Counted from the first letter of the stretch, positions 45,677-55,127 are shown. The stretch is 64,000 bases of DNA from Falsiroseomonas sp046052145 (GCA_046052145.1 JBJOMW010000010.1:70466-134465); one strand, 5' to 3'. Translations and numbers: made by a program. The notes: generated by a model not told the origin, from the letters alone.

Positions 45677-46363
45677 ATGCGCCGCCTTCTCCTTCTCCTG
45701 GCCCTGGCCGCCGCGCCAGCCGCCCTGGCCCAGCCCGCGCCCGGCGTCACCCCGCTGCCCGAGACCGCGCTGCATCTCGGCGAGACCGCCGAGGTCATGC
45801 GCGCCCCGGACGAGGTGGTGGCGACGCTCCGCGCCGAGGCGCGCGCCGCAACCGCCGCCGCCGCGCAGGAGGCCGTGAACCGCAGCATCGCCGCCGCCAT
45901 CGCCCGCGCCCAAGGCGCGCCGGGCGTGCGGGTCGCCACCGGTGGCTATTGGACCAACCGCATCGAGGATGGCCGCGCCTGGCAGGCCAGCCAGCAGGTC
46001 ACGCTGCGCGGGGCGAACGCCGCCGCCCTCCTCGAGCTGACGGGCGCGCTGCAGCAGCAGGGCCTCGCAGTGTCCCAGCTGCATTGGCAGCTGACGCGCG
46101 AGACCGCCCGCGCCGCCCGGGAGGAGGCGTCGCAGATCGCCCTCGATGCGCTCCGCCGCCGCGCCGAAGCGGTGGCCGGGCAACTCGGCCTACAGATAGT
46201 GGGGCTGCGGGAGGTGCGGATCGATGCGCCCGACCGCAGCCCGCGCCCGATGATGGCGATGGCCGCCGCCCCCCGCGCCGCCGCCGCGCCGCCCGTGGCG
46301 GTCGCCGAGGATGTGGTGGTGGCTGCGACGGTGGAGGCGGTCGCGATCCTGCGGCCGCGGTAG
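45677..46363 (+). CDS. SIMPL (DUF541) domain protein
   Basis: A 228-residue protein with a signal peptide (LLLLLALAAAPAALAQ) and a SIMPL domain (about 35-225; LGETAEVMRAPDEVVATLRA). It acts outside the cytosol; function in bacteria is poorly known, with reported links to oxidative stress. GGAGG lies 7 bases before the ATG at 45677. It diverges from the binding-protein gene; 134 bases between them hold both promoters. Confidence 0.82.
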   Translation: MRRLLLLLALAAAPAALAQPAPGVTPLPETALHLGETAEVMRAPDEVVATLRAEARAATAAAAQEAVNRSIAAAIARAQGAPGVRVATGGYWTNRIEDGRAWQASQQVTLRGANAAALLELTGALQQQGLAVSQLHWQLTRETARAAREEASQIALDALRRRAEAVAGQLGLQIVGLREVRIDAPDRSPRPMMAMAAAPRAAAAPPVAVAEDVVVAATVEAVAILRPR

Positions 46364-46505
46364 CGCCTGCAGGCCAGGAGACCGACCTGCAGCCGCGGCA
46401 GGCGGCTGAGACCGCGCATGCGGCCCGCGCCAAGCGGCGCGAGCCAAGCGCAGCGCCGGCCATTGAGGGGACGAAGGTGAAACCTTCGTCCACCCCGCAT
46501 CAGGC

Positions 46506-47162
46506 CTAGCTCAGGAACGGATTGCTCCGCCGTTCCTCACCGAAGGTCGAGCCCGGCCCATGCCCGCAGAGGAAGCGGATCTCGTCGCCGAGCGGCAGCA
46601 GCTTCTGCGTGATGGAGGCGATCAGCGCCGCGTGGTCGCCATAGGGGAAATCCGTCCGCCCGATCGAGCCGCGGAAGAGCACATCGCCCACCACCGCGAA
46701 GCCGAGCGCGGCGGAGACGAACACCAGATGCCCCGGCGTGTGGCCCGGGCAATGCAGCACGGCAAACGCCTGGCCCGCGATGGCGACCGTCTCGCCCTCC
46801 GCAAGCCACTGGTCGGGCACGCAATCCGCGAGGCCATCAATGCCATATTGCGCCGCCTGCGCCGCGATGCCCGCGAGCAGCGCTGCGTCGCGCCGGTCAG
46901 GGCCGAGGATCGGCACCTTCGCGCCTTGCGTCGCCTCCAGCGCGCGCTGCAGCTCGGCGGCGCCGCCGGCATGGTCGAGATGACCATGCGTGAGCAGGAT
47001 GTGATCCACGGCGAAGCCGCCGCGCGCGATCGCCTCCAGGACGCGGGGCACATCGCCGCCGGGGTCGATCACGGTGCCGCGGCCGCTCTCCGCATCCCAG
47101 ATCAGGGCGCAATTCTGCTGGAAGGGCGTGACGGCGACCTGGGCGGCCTGGATCTTCGGCAT
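46506..47162 (-). CDS. MBL-fold hydrolase (glyoxalase II-like)
   Basis: A 218-residue metallo-beta-lactamase-fold enzyme. The metal motif is THGHLDHAGG; further ligands are His in CPGHTPGHLVF, Asp in VGDVLFRGSIGRTD and His in LCGHGPGS. The length and the FRGSIGRTDFP motif place it in the short GloB2/YcbL group, which hydrolyses thioesters such as S-lactoylglutathione. Start at ATG 47162 (MPKIQAAQVAV). Confidence 0.85.
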   Translation of the reverse strand: MPKIQAAQVAVTPFQQNCALIWDAESGRGTVIDPGGDVPRVLEAIARGGFAVDHILLTHGHLDHAGGAAELQRALEATQGAKVPILGPDRRDAALLAGIAAQAAQYGIDGLADCVPDQWLAEGETVAIAGQAFAVLHCPGHTPGHLVFVSAALGFAVVGDVLFRGSIGRTDFPYGDHAALIASITQKLLPLGDEIRFLCGHGPGSTFGEERRSNPFLS

Positions 47163-47193
47163 GCGCCCCAACTGCCGCCAGCGCCGCCTTGCG

Positions 47194-47610
47194 TCAATGC
47201 AGACGAGGTTCTTCGCGCCACGGGTCGCGCGCCAGGCGCGCGAAGATCTGACGCGCCTGCTCGGCGGACGCAGCGCGGACCACCTCCCGCATTTCCTCCC
47301 GGCTCCACATCCAGGATTGCACCGGATCGTCGCGCATCGACCATTCGGGGAAGGACCGGAAGGGCGCATCGCCGCACCACAGCAGCGAGACCTCCACATG
47401 GCGATCGTCGCGCAGGATGCGCGCGAAGGTCTCCGTCACCTTGCTGCGCGGGCCTTCCAGCATCTGCAGGAAGACGTCGTTGCGGCAGATCAGCGCGCCC
47501 GTCACGCCATTCGCGGCATTGTGCCGCCGCGCGGAGAGCAGGATGTCATCGAGCGTGCCCCCCTCGAAGCCGAAGGGGCGGGAGACGTAGATCAGCTGCA
47601 TCAGGCGCAT
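47194..47610 (-). CDS. BLUF-domain blue-light photoreceptor
   Basis: A 138-residue protein that is mostly one BLUF domain, which binds FAD and senses blue light. Key residues fit: Tyr8 in LIYVSR, Asn31, the Gln49 in FLQMLEG, and Trp90/Met92 in PEWSM. The last 40 residues form helices. With no output domain it must act through a partner protein. The ATG at 47610 has GGAG upstream; 47601 is possible. Confidence 0.88.
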   Translation of the reverse strand: MRLMQLIYVSRPFGFEGGTLDDILLSARRHNAANGVTGALICRNDVFLQMLEGPRSKVTETFARILRDDRHVEVSLLWCGDAPFRSFPEWSMRDDPVQSWMWSREEMREVVRAASAEQARQIFARLARDPWREEPRLH

Positions 47611-47649
47611 TGTGCTGCGCTCCGTCGTGACAGCGCAGGCTACACCCGT

Positions 47650-49458
47650 TCAGCGCCGGCCGAACAGCTTTTCGAGCTCCGCCCGGCCCAGGCGGATGAA
47701 GGTGGGGCGGCCATGGCTGCAGGTGGCCGCGCGCGGCGTCGCCTCCATCTGGCGGAGCAGGGCGGCCATCTCCGCCCCCCCGAGCCGCCGCCCGGCGCGG
47801 ATCGAACCATGGCAGGCGAGCCGGGCGACTGCCGCATCCAGCCGGTCCGCGAGCGCCAGCGCCTCCCCGCTCTCGGCCAGTTCCTCGGCGAGGTCGGCGA
47901 GCAGCGGCTTCACCTCCGGCGTGCCGAGCAAGGCAGGCGTGGCGCGCACCAGCACCGCCCCTGGCCCGAAGCCCTCGATCTCAAGCCCGAGCCGCGCCAG
48001 CGCCTCGGCCGCGTCCAGCAGGCGCGCGACATCCGCACCGGGCAGTTCCACCACCTCGGGCAGCAGCAGCGGCTGGGCGCGCACCGCGCCGCCGGCCAGC
48101 TGCGCGGCCAGCGCTTCATGGGTCAGGCGCTCATGCGCGGCGTGCTGGTCCACCAGCACCAGCGCGCCATCCGGCGCCTCCGCCAGCACATAGGTGGCGA
48201 AAAGCTGCGCGACGGGCCGGCCGAGCGGGCCTTCCTCCGCCGGCTCCAGGGGGGGCGGGGCTTGGGCCGGGTCGGGCCCCGGCCGGAAGCCGAGCGGCAG
48301 GCGCGGCGCCGGCGGACGCGGCGGGACCGGCTGCGGCCGCCATCCCGGCAGGGGCTGCCAGGCGGGCGGGGGCGGCAGAGCTTCCGCGAAGCCGGGGCTC
48401 ACGAGCTCGGGCGCGGCTTCGGCGAAGGGCATGCCCGCGCCCTCCGGCAATGCGCCCGGCACGGACGCAACGCCGACCGCCAGCGCCCGGCGCAGCGCGG
48501 AGATCAGCATGCCCCGCACACCCTCCGCCTCCCGGAAGCGGAGCTCAGTCTTCATCGGGTGGACATTCACATCCACCGCCTCCGGCGGCAGGTCGAGGAA
48601 GAGCGCCGCCGCGGGGTGCCGCCCGCGCGGGATCAGCTCCCGATACGCCACGCGCAGCGCCGCGCGCAGCTGCGGATCGCGCACGGGCCGGCGGTTGACG
48701 ACCAGATGCTGGAACTCCGCGGTCGCCCGCGTGTGGGTCGGCGCGGCCGCCAAGCCCGTGAGTGTCATCCCCGCCCGCTCCGCCACGACCGGCAGGGCGG
48801 CGGCGGCGAACTCCGTGCCGAGCAGGGCGGCAATCCGCGCCTCCCGCGGCTGCGGCGGCAGGGCGAGGGCGGCGCGGCCATCGAGCTCGACGCGGAAGCC
48901 GACCTCGGGCCAGGCCAGGGCGAGGCGGCGCACCGCCTCCACCGCCGCCTCGGCCTCGGTGCGGGGTGATTTCAGGAAGGCGCGGCGCGCCGGCGTTGCG
49001 AAGAACAGGTCGCGCACCTCGACCCGCGTGCCGGGCGCGCCGGCGGCAGGCGCGACGGGCGATTTGCGCCCGCCCTCCACCGTGATGGCATGCGCTGCCC
49101 CCTCCCCCTGGCGGGAGGTGAGCGTCAGCCGCGCCACCGCGCCGATGGAGGGCAGCGCCTCCCCCCGGAAGCCGAGGGTGGCGATGCGGAACAGCGCCGC
49201 TTCCTCGGGCAGCTTGGAGGTGGCGTGGCGCTCCACCGCGAGTTCGAGGTCGGCGGCGGTCATGCCCACCCCGTCATCCTCGACCAGGATGCGGCCGATC
49301 CCGCCATCTTCGAGCGTGACGGCGATGCGCGTCGCGCCGGCATCCAGCGCGTTCTCGACCAGTTCCTTCACGGCCGCGGCCGGGCGCTCCACCACCTCGC
49401 CGGCGGCGATGCGGTTGGCGGTGGTCTCCGGCAGCAGGCGAATCAGCGGCACGGCCAT
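47650..49458 (-). CDS. mutL: DNA mismatch repair protein MutL
   Basis: A 602-residue mismatch-repair protein. The GHKL ATPase domain has ETTANRIAAGEVVERPAA and VKELVENALDAGATRI (N box), DDGVGM and ATLGFRGEAL. The C-terminal part has DQHAAHERLTHE (about residue 437), ACHGSIRAG and CSHGRPT, the metal-binding motifs of the nicking MutL type. It thus nicks DNA itself and does not need MutH. A proline-rich linker lies at about 345-410. ATG at 49458. Confidence 0.95.
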   Translation of the reverse strand: MAVPLIRLLPETTANRIAAGEVVERPAAAVKELVENALDAGATRIAVTLEDGGIGRILVEDDGVGMTAADLELAVERHATSKLPEEAALFRIATLGFRGEALPSIGAVARLTLTSRQGEGAAHAITVEGGRKSPVAPAAGAPGTRVEVRDLFFATPARRAFLKSPRTEAEAAVEAVRRLALAWPEVGFRVELDGRAALALPPQPREARIAALLGTEFAAAALPVVAERAGMTLTGLAAAPTHTRATAEFQHLVVNRRPVRDPQLRAALRVAYRELIPRGRHPAAALFLDLPPEAVDVNVHPMKTELRFREAEGVRGMLISALRRALAVGVASVPGALPEGAGMPFAEAAPELVSPGFAEALPPPPAWQPLPGWRPQPVPPRPPAPRLPLGFRPGPDPAQAPPPLEPAEEGPLGRPVAQLFATYVLAEAPDGALVLVDQHAAHERLTHEALAAQLAGGAVRAQPLLLPEVVELPGADVARLLDAAEALARLGLEIEGFGPGAVLVRATPALLGTPEVKPLLADLAEELAESGEALALADRLDAAVARLACHGSIRAGRRLGGAEMAALLRQMEATPRAATCSHGRPTFIRLGRAELEKLFGRR

Positions 49459-49549
49459 GGCCCGGAGATGCGCTTCCGCGCCGTGCGGGGCAAGGGTCAT
49501 TGGCGGTGGCCATGGCCCGCCATCGCGAACGCCTCCGGGCGAGGCCCGC

Positions 49550-49573
49550 GGGTGACGGCGCGCGCCGTCACCC
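49550..49573 (-). terminator. Palindromic hairpin after the subtilase gene
   Basis: Perfect 24-base palindrome (11-bp arms around CG), 9 bases past the stop of the subtilase gene. No T run. It separates that gene from mutL. Confidence 0.6.
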
Positions 49574-49581
49574 AAGGCTGT

Positions 49582-51672
49582 TCAGGCGAAGAGGAAGTCG
49601 GTGGAGGACAGGGTGGTGACGCCCACCACATGGCCGATCAGTTCATCCGTGGAGCCGAAGCGCCGGTTGCCGTCGGTATCGGCATAGATCCCGAGCCCGT
49701 TGAAGCCGCCGATCTTCACCGAGCGGAGGAAGTAGGCGCCGACATCGTCCGACAGCTGGATCTTGTCGCCAGTCTGGAAATCCGTGATCCGGGCGTAGTC
49801 CCCGGTGCCGGCGCTGCGGGCGCTGCCGTCATTGTAGAAGACGCCGCGCGCATCGCCGAAGAGGAAGAGGTCATTGCCCGCGCCGCCGGTCAGGACGTCG
49901 ATCGTGCCCCGGCCGAGGAAGCTGCCCGATTGCGGCACACCGCTGATCGTGTCGGCGCCGGCCGTGCCGACCAGCCTGTCGTTCCCGGTCGTGCCGTAGA
50001 TGAAGGAGCCGGGCGGCGGGGGCGGCGGCGCGCCGGTGTCGAAGCGCAGCATCGCCTCGGCATCGAGGCGCCCGCCCGTCACCGTCCTGCCCGCCAGCGA
50101 GGCGGTGGCGATGGTCGAACCCAGCAGCGCATCGCGGATATCGTCGGCCGTCGCGCCCGCATTCTGCGCGGCGTAGAGCGCGATCGCGCCCGTCACATGC
50201 GGCGCGGCCATGGAGGTGCCGCTCAGCGTGCCGTAGCCGCCATTGGCCAGGGTCGAATAGATCGAGGCGCCCGGCGCCGCGAGGTCCACCGTCGTCGCAC
50301 CGAAATTCGAGAAGGAGGCGAGCCCGCCCGTGCTGGTGAGGGCGGCGACCGAGATCACCGCCTCATAGCCGGCGCTGGCCAGCGTGCTGTAGTTCGACGG
50401 GAAATTGGCGGTCGTGTCCGTGTTCACCGCCGAGTTGCCGGCGGCCGCCACGAACAGGATGCCGTCCTTCGCGGCGCGGTCGATGGCGCCCTGCATCGCC
50501 GAGGAATAGCCGCCGCCGCCCCAGGAATTGTTGGTCGCCACGAAATCCTGGCCGACCGCCTTCGCGCCGGCCGCGGTAAAGTAGTCGATCGCCTTGACGG
50601 CGTTGGAAATGGCACCCGAGCCGTTGGCCGCGAGGAATTTCAGCCCGACGATCTGCACATCCCACGCGACGCCGGCCACGCCCGTGCCATTGCCGCCCTT
50701 CGCGCCGATCGTGCCGCTGACATGGGTGCCATGGCCATTGTCGTCGAAGGGATCATTGTCGTTGTTGACGAAGTCCCAGCCAATGAGGTCGTCGCGATAG
50801 CCATTGCCGTCCTCGTCGAGGCCGTTCTCCCACCGGATGTCGTTCAGCAGGTCGCCGGCATCGATCCGGGCATTTCCGTTGAAATCCCTCACGAAGGACG
50901 CATTCACCGCGCTGTTCAGGTCGCGGAAGGTGATCAGCGCATCGCCATCCACATCGACGAGGCTGGAACGGAAGGAGATCGGGATCTCGCGCTGGTTCAG
51001 CCAGACATTCTGGAAAAGATCGGCATGGGTGTAGGCGATGCCGGTGTCCACGACGCCGACCACCACCTTGGTCGAGCCGATCGCCCCCTTGGCCCAGGCC
51101 TCACCCGCCTGGCTGCCGAAGGCGTTCTTCGGGGTGGTGGCGTCGCCATACATCCCCCAGAGCGAGCCATTGGTGTAGCCGGTGTCGTTGGAGATGGCGT
51201 TCACCGACACGGTCCAGTTCGGCTCGGCAAAGTCGACCTCGGGCCGGTGGGACAGCAGCTCGATGGCGTCGTCGGCGCTGACCGAGGCGGGCAGTTCCAC
51301 CCGCAGCAGGTAGCCGTCGTCCTGGCCCGGCAGGTTGCCCCGCACCACTTCGACGGCCTGCCCGCCAAAGCTGTCGAGCGCCTCGGTACGGAGTGCGTCG
51401 TCGATGCCGGGAGCGAATTGCACCAGGATCTCGGCCGGCGCGCGCGCCGTGGCGGATGCGGTGGCACCGGGCGTGCCGCCCTGGCCACCAGCCGCTGCGT
51501 CAGCGGGCTGGCGGGGGGTCGCAACCAGGCCCTGCTCGGTCAGCTCGATGCTGAAGGCCGGCTGCCCGAACGGCCAGACGGAGGTCGCACCGACCGCCTC
51601 GGCGCTGTCGATCCACCAATCACGCTCGGCCCGCGATGCGGGGCCGAGGCCGAAAGACGAGATGAATCTCAA
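49582..51672 (-). CDS. Secreted S8 subtilisin-like protease with RTX-like C terminus
   Basis: A 696-residue serine protease. The catalytic triad is Asp209 (VVDTGIAYTHAD), His314 (NGHGTHVSG) and Ser487 (SGTSMAAPH). Between Asp and His an insertion (about 238-300) contains EF-hand/dockerin-like calcium loops, DVDGDALITFRDL and DFNGNARIDAGDL. The C terminus has RTX-like repeats (GTTGNDRLVGTAGAD, GGAGNDLFLFGD). With no N-terminal signal peptide, export by a type I system is likely. Residues 1-150 look like a propeptide region. No transporter genes adjoin. Confidence 0.9.
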   Translation of the reverse strand: MRFISSFGLGPASRAERDWWIDSAEAVGATSVWPFGQPAFSIELTEQGLVATPRQPADAAAGGQGGTPGATASATARAPAEILVQFAPGIDDALRTEALDSFGGQAVEVVRGNLPGQDDGYLLRVELPASVSADDAIELLSHRPEVDFAEPNWTVSVNAISNDTGYTNGSLWGMYGDATTPKNAFGSQAGEAWAKGAIGSTKVVVGVVDTGIAYTHADLFQNVWLNQREIPISFRSSLVDVDGDALITFRDLNSAVNASFVRDFNGNARIDAGDLLNDIRWENGLDEDGNGYRDDLIGWDFVNNDNDPFDDNGHGTHVSGTIGAKGGNGTGVAGVAWDVQIVGLKFLAANGSGAISNAVKAIDYFTAAGAKAVGQDFVATNNSWGGGGYSSAMQGAIDRAAKDGILFVAAAGNSAVNTDTTANFPSNYSTLASAGYEAVISVAALTSTGGLASFSNFGATTVDLAAPGASIYSTLANGGYGTLSGTSMAAPHVTGAIALYAAQNAGATADDIRDALLGSTIATASLAGRTVTGGRLDAEAMLRFDTGAPPPPPPGSFIYGTTGNDRLVGTAGADTISGVPQSGSFLGRGTIDVLTGGAGNDLFLFGDARGVFYNDGSARSAGTGDYARITDFQTGDKIQLSDDVGAYFLRSVKIGGFNGLGIYADTDGNRRFGSTDELIGHVVGVTTLSSTDFLFA

Positions 51673-51884
51673 AGCACGAAGCTCCTGCCCGGAAAGCCGA
51701 GCGAGTTGACATTACATCAACACCGCTCTCGGGCTCAACCTAAAGGTCGTCGGCTGAAGGCTTGGTGGACGTGCTGGGCGAGCAGGCATGCTCGCCGATC
51801 ATCCGCACCACCTGTGGGGCTTCGCCGGGTGGCGGGGCTTCCAGACCGCCGCGCAGCGCCGTCCTGACCTCGGCAAGGGCGACG

Positions 51885-52211
51885 CTACCGGAATGACATG
51901 ATCCAGGCGGCCAGCGCTTCGGCCTCTTCCCGCGAGACATTCGGTTGCGCGGGCATTGGCATCGGGCCCCAGTTGCCGCCGCCGCCCGCCATGATCCGTG
52001 TGGCGAGTGTGGCGACCGCGGCGCTGTCATTGGCATAGCGGCCGGCGATCAGGTTGTAGGCGGGGCCGATCATCCGGCGTTCGGCATGGTGGCAGGCAAC
52101 GCAGTTCTTGCTCCGCGCCAGTTCGGCGCTGGCCAAGGCTGGCGACGAGACGCCGAGCGCGCAGAGGACAAAGGCAAGGTTACGCAACGCGATCATTGGT
52201 TGGGCCTTCAT
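51885..52211 (-). CDS. Class I cytochrome c
   Basis: A 108-residue periplasmic electron carrier. The signal peptide (LAFVLCALGVSSPALA) is followed by the haem motif CVACH and an axial Met in WGPMPMPA. It is divergent in position but same-strand with the PQQ-type dehydrogenase upstream (52415-53689), for which it could be the electron acceptor (inference). ATG 52211 gives the best signal peptide; 52196 is possible. Confidence 0.85.
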   Translation of the reverse strand: MKAQPMIALRNLAFVLCALGVSSPALASAELARSKNCVACHHAERRMIGPAYNLIAGRYANDSAAVATLATRIMAGGGGNWGPMPMPAQPNVSREEAEALAAWIMSFR

Positions 52212-52414
52212 GCTGTGGCGTCCGGGAAAGACGACATTGCAACGGAACCGGCCGGAAGCGAGATCGGCGGGCGGGACCATTCCTGCCTGCGCGCACCGCA
52301 GCCGGTGTCGCGCAAGCGATGACGGCGCCCGAGATCCGGGCCTGCGGCCAAGACATGGTCGTGACCGGCCGCGAGGTGCGCATGACGCACCCCGCGGCCG
52401 GCTGGCGGCAAGGC

Positions 52415-53689
52415 TCAGTTCGGGCTGAGGCGGAAGATCTCGCCCGTATCCGTGCCGAGATAGAGATGGCCGTCCGGCCCCTGCACGGCGGCGCGGAAGC
52501 GCGTGGCCGGCATCGGCAGCGGGACGCTCGTCCGCGTCGAGGAGAGACCGTCAGCGGAGATGTCCAGGATGTCGATGCGGTTGCCCACCGGCGTCCCATG
52601 GATCCCGATGCCGAGATAGGTCACGGCCATCCGCCCGTTCCAGTCGCGCCACTGCGGGCCGCTCAGGAAGGTGCAGGAGGACATGCCCTGCGACAGCCCG
52701 TCATTCACCCAGGCCGGCCGCATCGCGTTCGGGAAGGCGCGCAGATCGGTCATCGGCATGAAGGCCGAGCGCTCCGCCGGCGGCATGGCGCACATCTGGT
52801 TCGGGCTATAGCCGCAATAGCCGTCGGGGCATTCGCCGCGTCCGTTGACGTTCTGGCGCGGATCCCAGCCGCCATTGCCGCCGGGCACCAGCGCCGTCAC
52901 CTCGTCGGTGTGCCAAGGGCCGTGCTCGGCGGTGAAGGGGCGGTTGTCGCTCGGGCGGAAGCAGATGCCCTGCGGGTTGCGGTGCCCGTAGGTGAAGATG
53001 CGCGGATCGAAGCCCGCCGGAGCGTTATTCCCAGCGGCCGGCCGGCCATCGCGGTCGATCCGCAGCACCTTGCCGGCGATCACGGTCGGGCTCTGCGGCC
53101 CGGGTCCGCTGTGGATGTCGCCGGTCGTCACATAAAGGAAGCCGTCGCTCGGCCCGAAGCGGAGCCGCCCGCCATTATGCGCGCCGGAATCGCCGAAGGG
53201 GTGGTTGCTGCGGTTCGGCTTGTAGGCGATGTCGGTCACGATGTCGGTGCGGTTGGCCACCCGCGTGAGATCGGCGTTGACCGTCAAGCGCAGCACGCGG
53301 TTGGTGCCCGGCGCCGTCATGCGGGACGCCGAGTAGATGTAGATGAAGCGGTTCTGCGCGAAGTTCGGGTCGATCGCCACGCCGCTCAGCCCGGCCTGGC
53401 CGTCGCAGAACAGATCGGCCGCCGTGTCGGCATAGCCCTGCGAGCCACCGATACCGAGCAGCGCGTGCGTCGTGCCCGAAGGCAGGCGCACGGACAGGCC
53501 GCGGCACTTCTCAGTGAAGAACATGGTGCCGTCCTGCAGGAAGGCCATGTCCCAGACGAATTCCCTGCCCTGCACGATGGTCGTGCTGGTCAGGTTCGGC
53601 CCGCCCTGCGCCTGCGCGGCCAGGGGCGAAACCAGGGCTGCTGCGGCAAGAAGCGCGCCAGGCAGCGCGGAAAGCAGATGTCCTCGCAA
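52415..53689 (-). CDS. PQQ-dependent sugar dehydrogenase (GSDH family)
   Basis: A 424-residue periplasmic enzyme with signal peptide (LPGALLAAAALVSPLAAQA) and a six-bladed propeller of the glucose/sorbosone dehydrogenase family. Family points include VWDMAFLQDGTMFFTE, GLSGVAIDPNF, HNGGRLRFGPDG-type sequence, GHRNPQGI and TAEHGP. Such enzymes use PQQ to oxidise aldoses outside the cytosol. Nearness to a cytochrome c and to pqqA supports PQQ use. Extra cysteines (ECPDGYCGYSPNQMC) are unusual. Confidence 0.85.
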   Translation of the reverse strand: MRGHLLSALPGALLAAAALVSPLAAQAQGGPNLTSTTIVQGREFVWDMAFLQDGTMFFTEKCRGLSVRLPSGTTHALLGIGGSQGYADTAADLFCDGQAGLSGVAIDPNFAQNRFIYIYSASRMTAPGTNRVLRLTVNADLTRVANRTDIVTDIAYKPNRSNHPFGDSGAHNGGRLRFGPSDGFLYVTTGDIHSGPGPQSPTVIAGKVLRIDRDGRPAAGNNAPAGFDPRIFTYGHRNPQGICFRPSDNRPFTAEHGPWHTDEVTALVPGGNGGWDPRQNVNGRGECPDGYCGYSPNQMCAMPPAERSAFMPMTDLRAFPNAMRPAWVNDGLSQGMSSCTFLSGPQWRDWNGRMAVTYLGIGIHGTPVGNRIDILDISADGLSSTRTSVPLPMPATRFRAAVQGPDGHLYLGTDTGEIFRLSPN

Positions 53690-54100
53690 GGTTGATCCCT
53701 CCCAATGTTATGGTGGGCGTCCATCCTTCGTGTCGCAGACGCCCATCCGGGGCCTTCGCCGTTCAGTCGCCGCGCTCAATACGGGACGAACGCCACAATC
53801 TCCGGAGGCGGAACGATATCCAGTCCGAACGATTTGGCAAAGGGAAACGCGCGACAGGCTGCGGTCCAACCGGATCGGGCCTGCGGGGCCGGTGATGTCG
53901 AGGCAGTCCGGCGGCGGCGCGTGTTGCGTGATGGTGGAAGAGGGCGCAGGCCGGGTCGGTGCTCGCCGCATCGCAGGTCAGCGCGGCCGAAGGCGCGCCG
54001 CGCGCGCAAGCGCAGCAGCAAGCAGCGCCGGGAGAGTTCTAGGTGGGAAACCCGCCCCCGGCGCCAGCGACGAGGATGACCGCCCGGGGCAGGCCGTCAG
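53690..54100. other. Stretch without recognisable gene
   Basis: Between the dehydrogenase start and the pqqA hairpin. The part next to 53690 should hold the dehydrogenase promoter. I see no pqqB-E and no other gene. Confidence 0.4.
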
Positions 54101-54115
54101 GCCCCGGGCCGGGGC
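54101..54115 (-). terminator. Hairpin directly after pqqA
   Basis: A 5-bp GC stem (54101-54105 with 54111-54115) right after the pqqA stop. In other species a hairpin after pqqA lets the short transcript exceed downstream pqq genes. Confidence 0.45.
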
Positions 54116-54116
54116 G

Positions 54117-54197
54117 TCAGCCGATCTCGGCCGAGGCGTAGCTGTTGATCTCGAGCGCGAGAGAAACCTCAACCACCTTCGGCGTCTTCCAGGACAT
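54117..54197 (-). CDS. pqqA: PQQ precursor peptide PqqA
   Basis: A 26-residue peptide, MSWKTPKVVEVSLALEIN then SYASAEIG. Glu16 and Tyr20, which PqqE joins and which become the PQQ skeleton, are both in place. GGAGGA lies 7 bases before the ATG. PqqA is the ribosomally made substrate for the cofactor pyrroloquinoline quinone. The rest of the pqq genes are not next to it in this window, so this is a separate pqqA locus. A tRNA-Ser gene lies upstream. Confidence 0.92.
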   Translation of the reverse strand: MSWKTPKVVEVSLALEINSYASAEIG

Positions 54198-54391
54198 GAT
54201 CTGTTCCTCCAGCTTGACCGGCCTTGCGCCAGCCTGAGGCAGTATGTTGAGACGCGCTTAGCCAATCAAGCCATTCTGAACACGGAACATCCGAACAGCG
54301 TTCGGTGCGACGCAAGGCGCGTGCTGGCCACAGCGGTGGCAAAGCGGCCGGCCACAGCGTCCAGGGCCCTGATCTCAAAGAGTTCCAAAAA

Positions 54392-54482
<91 letters not shown>

Positions 54483-54781
54483 CAGCGGTCGAGGGGCGCC
54501 GTATAGAAGGGGCGACAGCGCGTTGCAACCTCGGGCCCGCCCCAAAGCACTCAGCCCGCCGCCTCTGCCGTTGACTCCCGCCCGACCCCGCCGCTATACG
54601 CGCCCTCCTCCGGCAGGCCCAACGGCCGCCGGCGGTTGCGTTTGACCCCCGCACCGCCCGAAGGGCCGTCCCAACAGGACCGCCTCAGGGCAAACGGACC
54701 GGGCCAGGCGCCGCCACCGACCACCCGGGCCCCGGCCCGACCAGATCAGAAGCACCGGACCCCGAAAGCCCGAGCGCGACC

Positions 54782-55099
54782 ATGACCTACGCAGTGATCC
54801 GCACCGGCGGCAAGCAGTACCGCGTCACCCCCGACGCCGTGCTCACCGTCGAGAGGCTGGAGGCCGAGCCCGGCGCCACCATCACCTTCCACGACGTGCT
54901 CGCCATCAGCACCGATGCCGGCCTGACCCTCGGCGCCCCGACCGTGCCGGGCGCGAAGGTGACCGCGACCGTCGTTGACCAGTCGCGCGGCGACAAGGTC
55001 ATCATCTTCAAGAAGCGCCGCCGGCAGAACAGCCGCCGGAAGAACGGCCACCGCCAGCACCAGACCGTGCTGAAGATCGCCGCGATCGCGGCGGCCTGA
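54782..55099 (+). CDS. rplU: 50S ribosomal protein L21
   Basis: A 105-residue ribosomal protein, opening MTYAVIRTGGKQYRV and with the signature KVIIFKKRRRQNSRRKNGHR. It is the first gene of rplU-rpmA-obgE, a conserved cluster. The 300 bases upstream hold no gene and should contain the promoter. Confidence 0.97.
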   Translation: MTYAVIRTGGKQYRVTPDAVLTVERLEAEPGATITFHDVLAISTDAGLTLGAPTVPGAKVTATVVDQSRGDKVIIFKKRRRQNSRRKNGHRQHQTVLKIAAIAAA

Positions 55100-55127
55100 C
55101 GCAGATAGACGACGGGAGCACCCCACC

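Noticed and set aside
46560..48969. Long plus-strand frames opposite the MBL, BLUF and mutL genes
   Set aside because: High-GC shadows without domains; the minus-strand genes are certain.
49090..51867. 925-codon open frame on the plus strand
   Set aside because: Antisense to mutL and the subtilase, both of which have complete family motifs.
53705..54079. Open frames upstream of the PQQ-type dehydrogenase
   Set aside because: Low-complexity Arg/Ala-rich products with no ribosome site.
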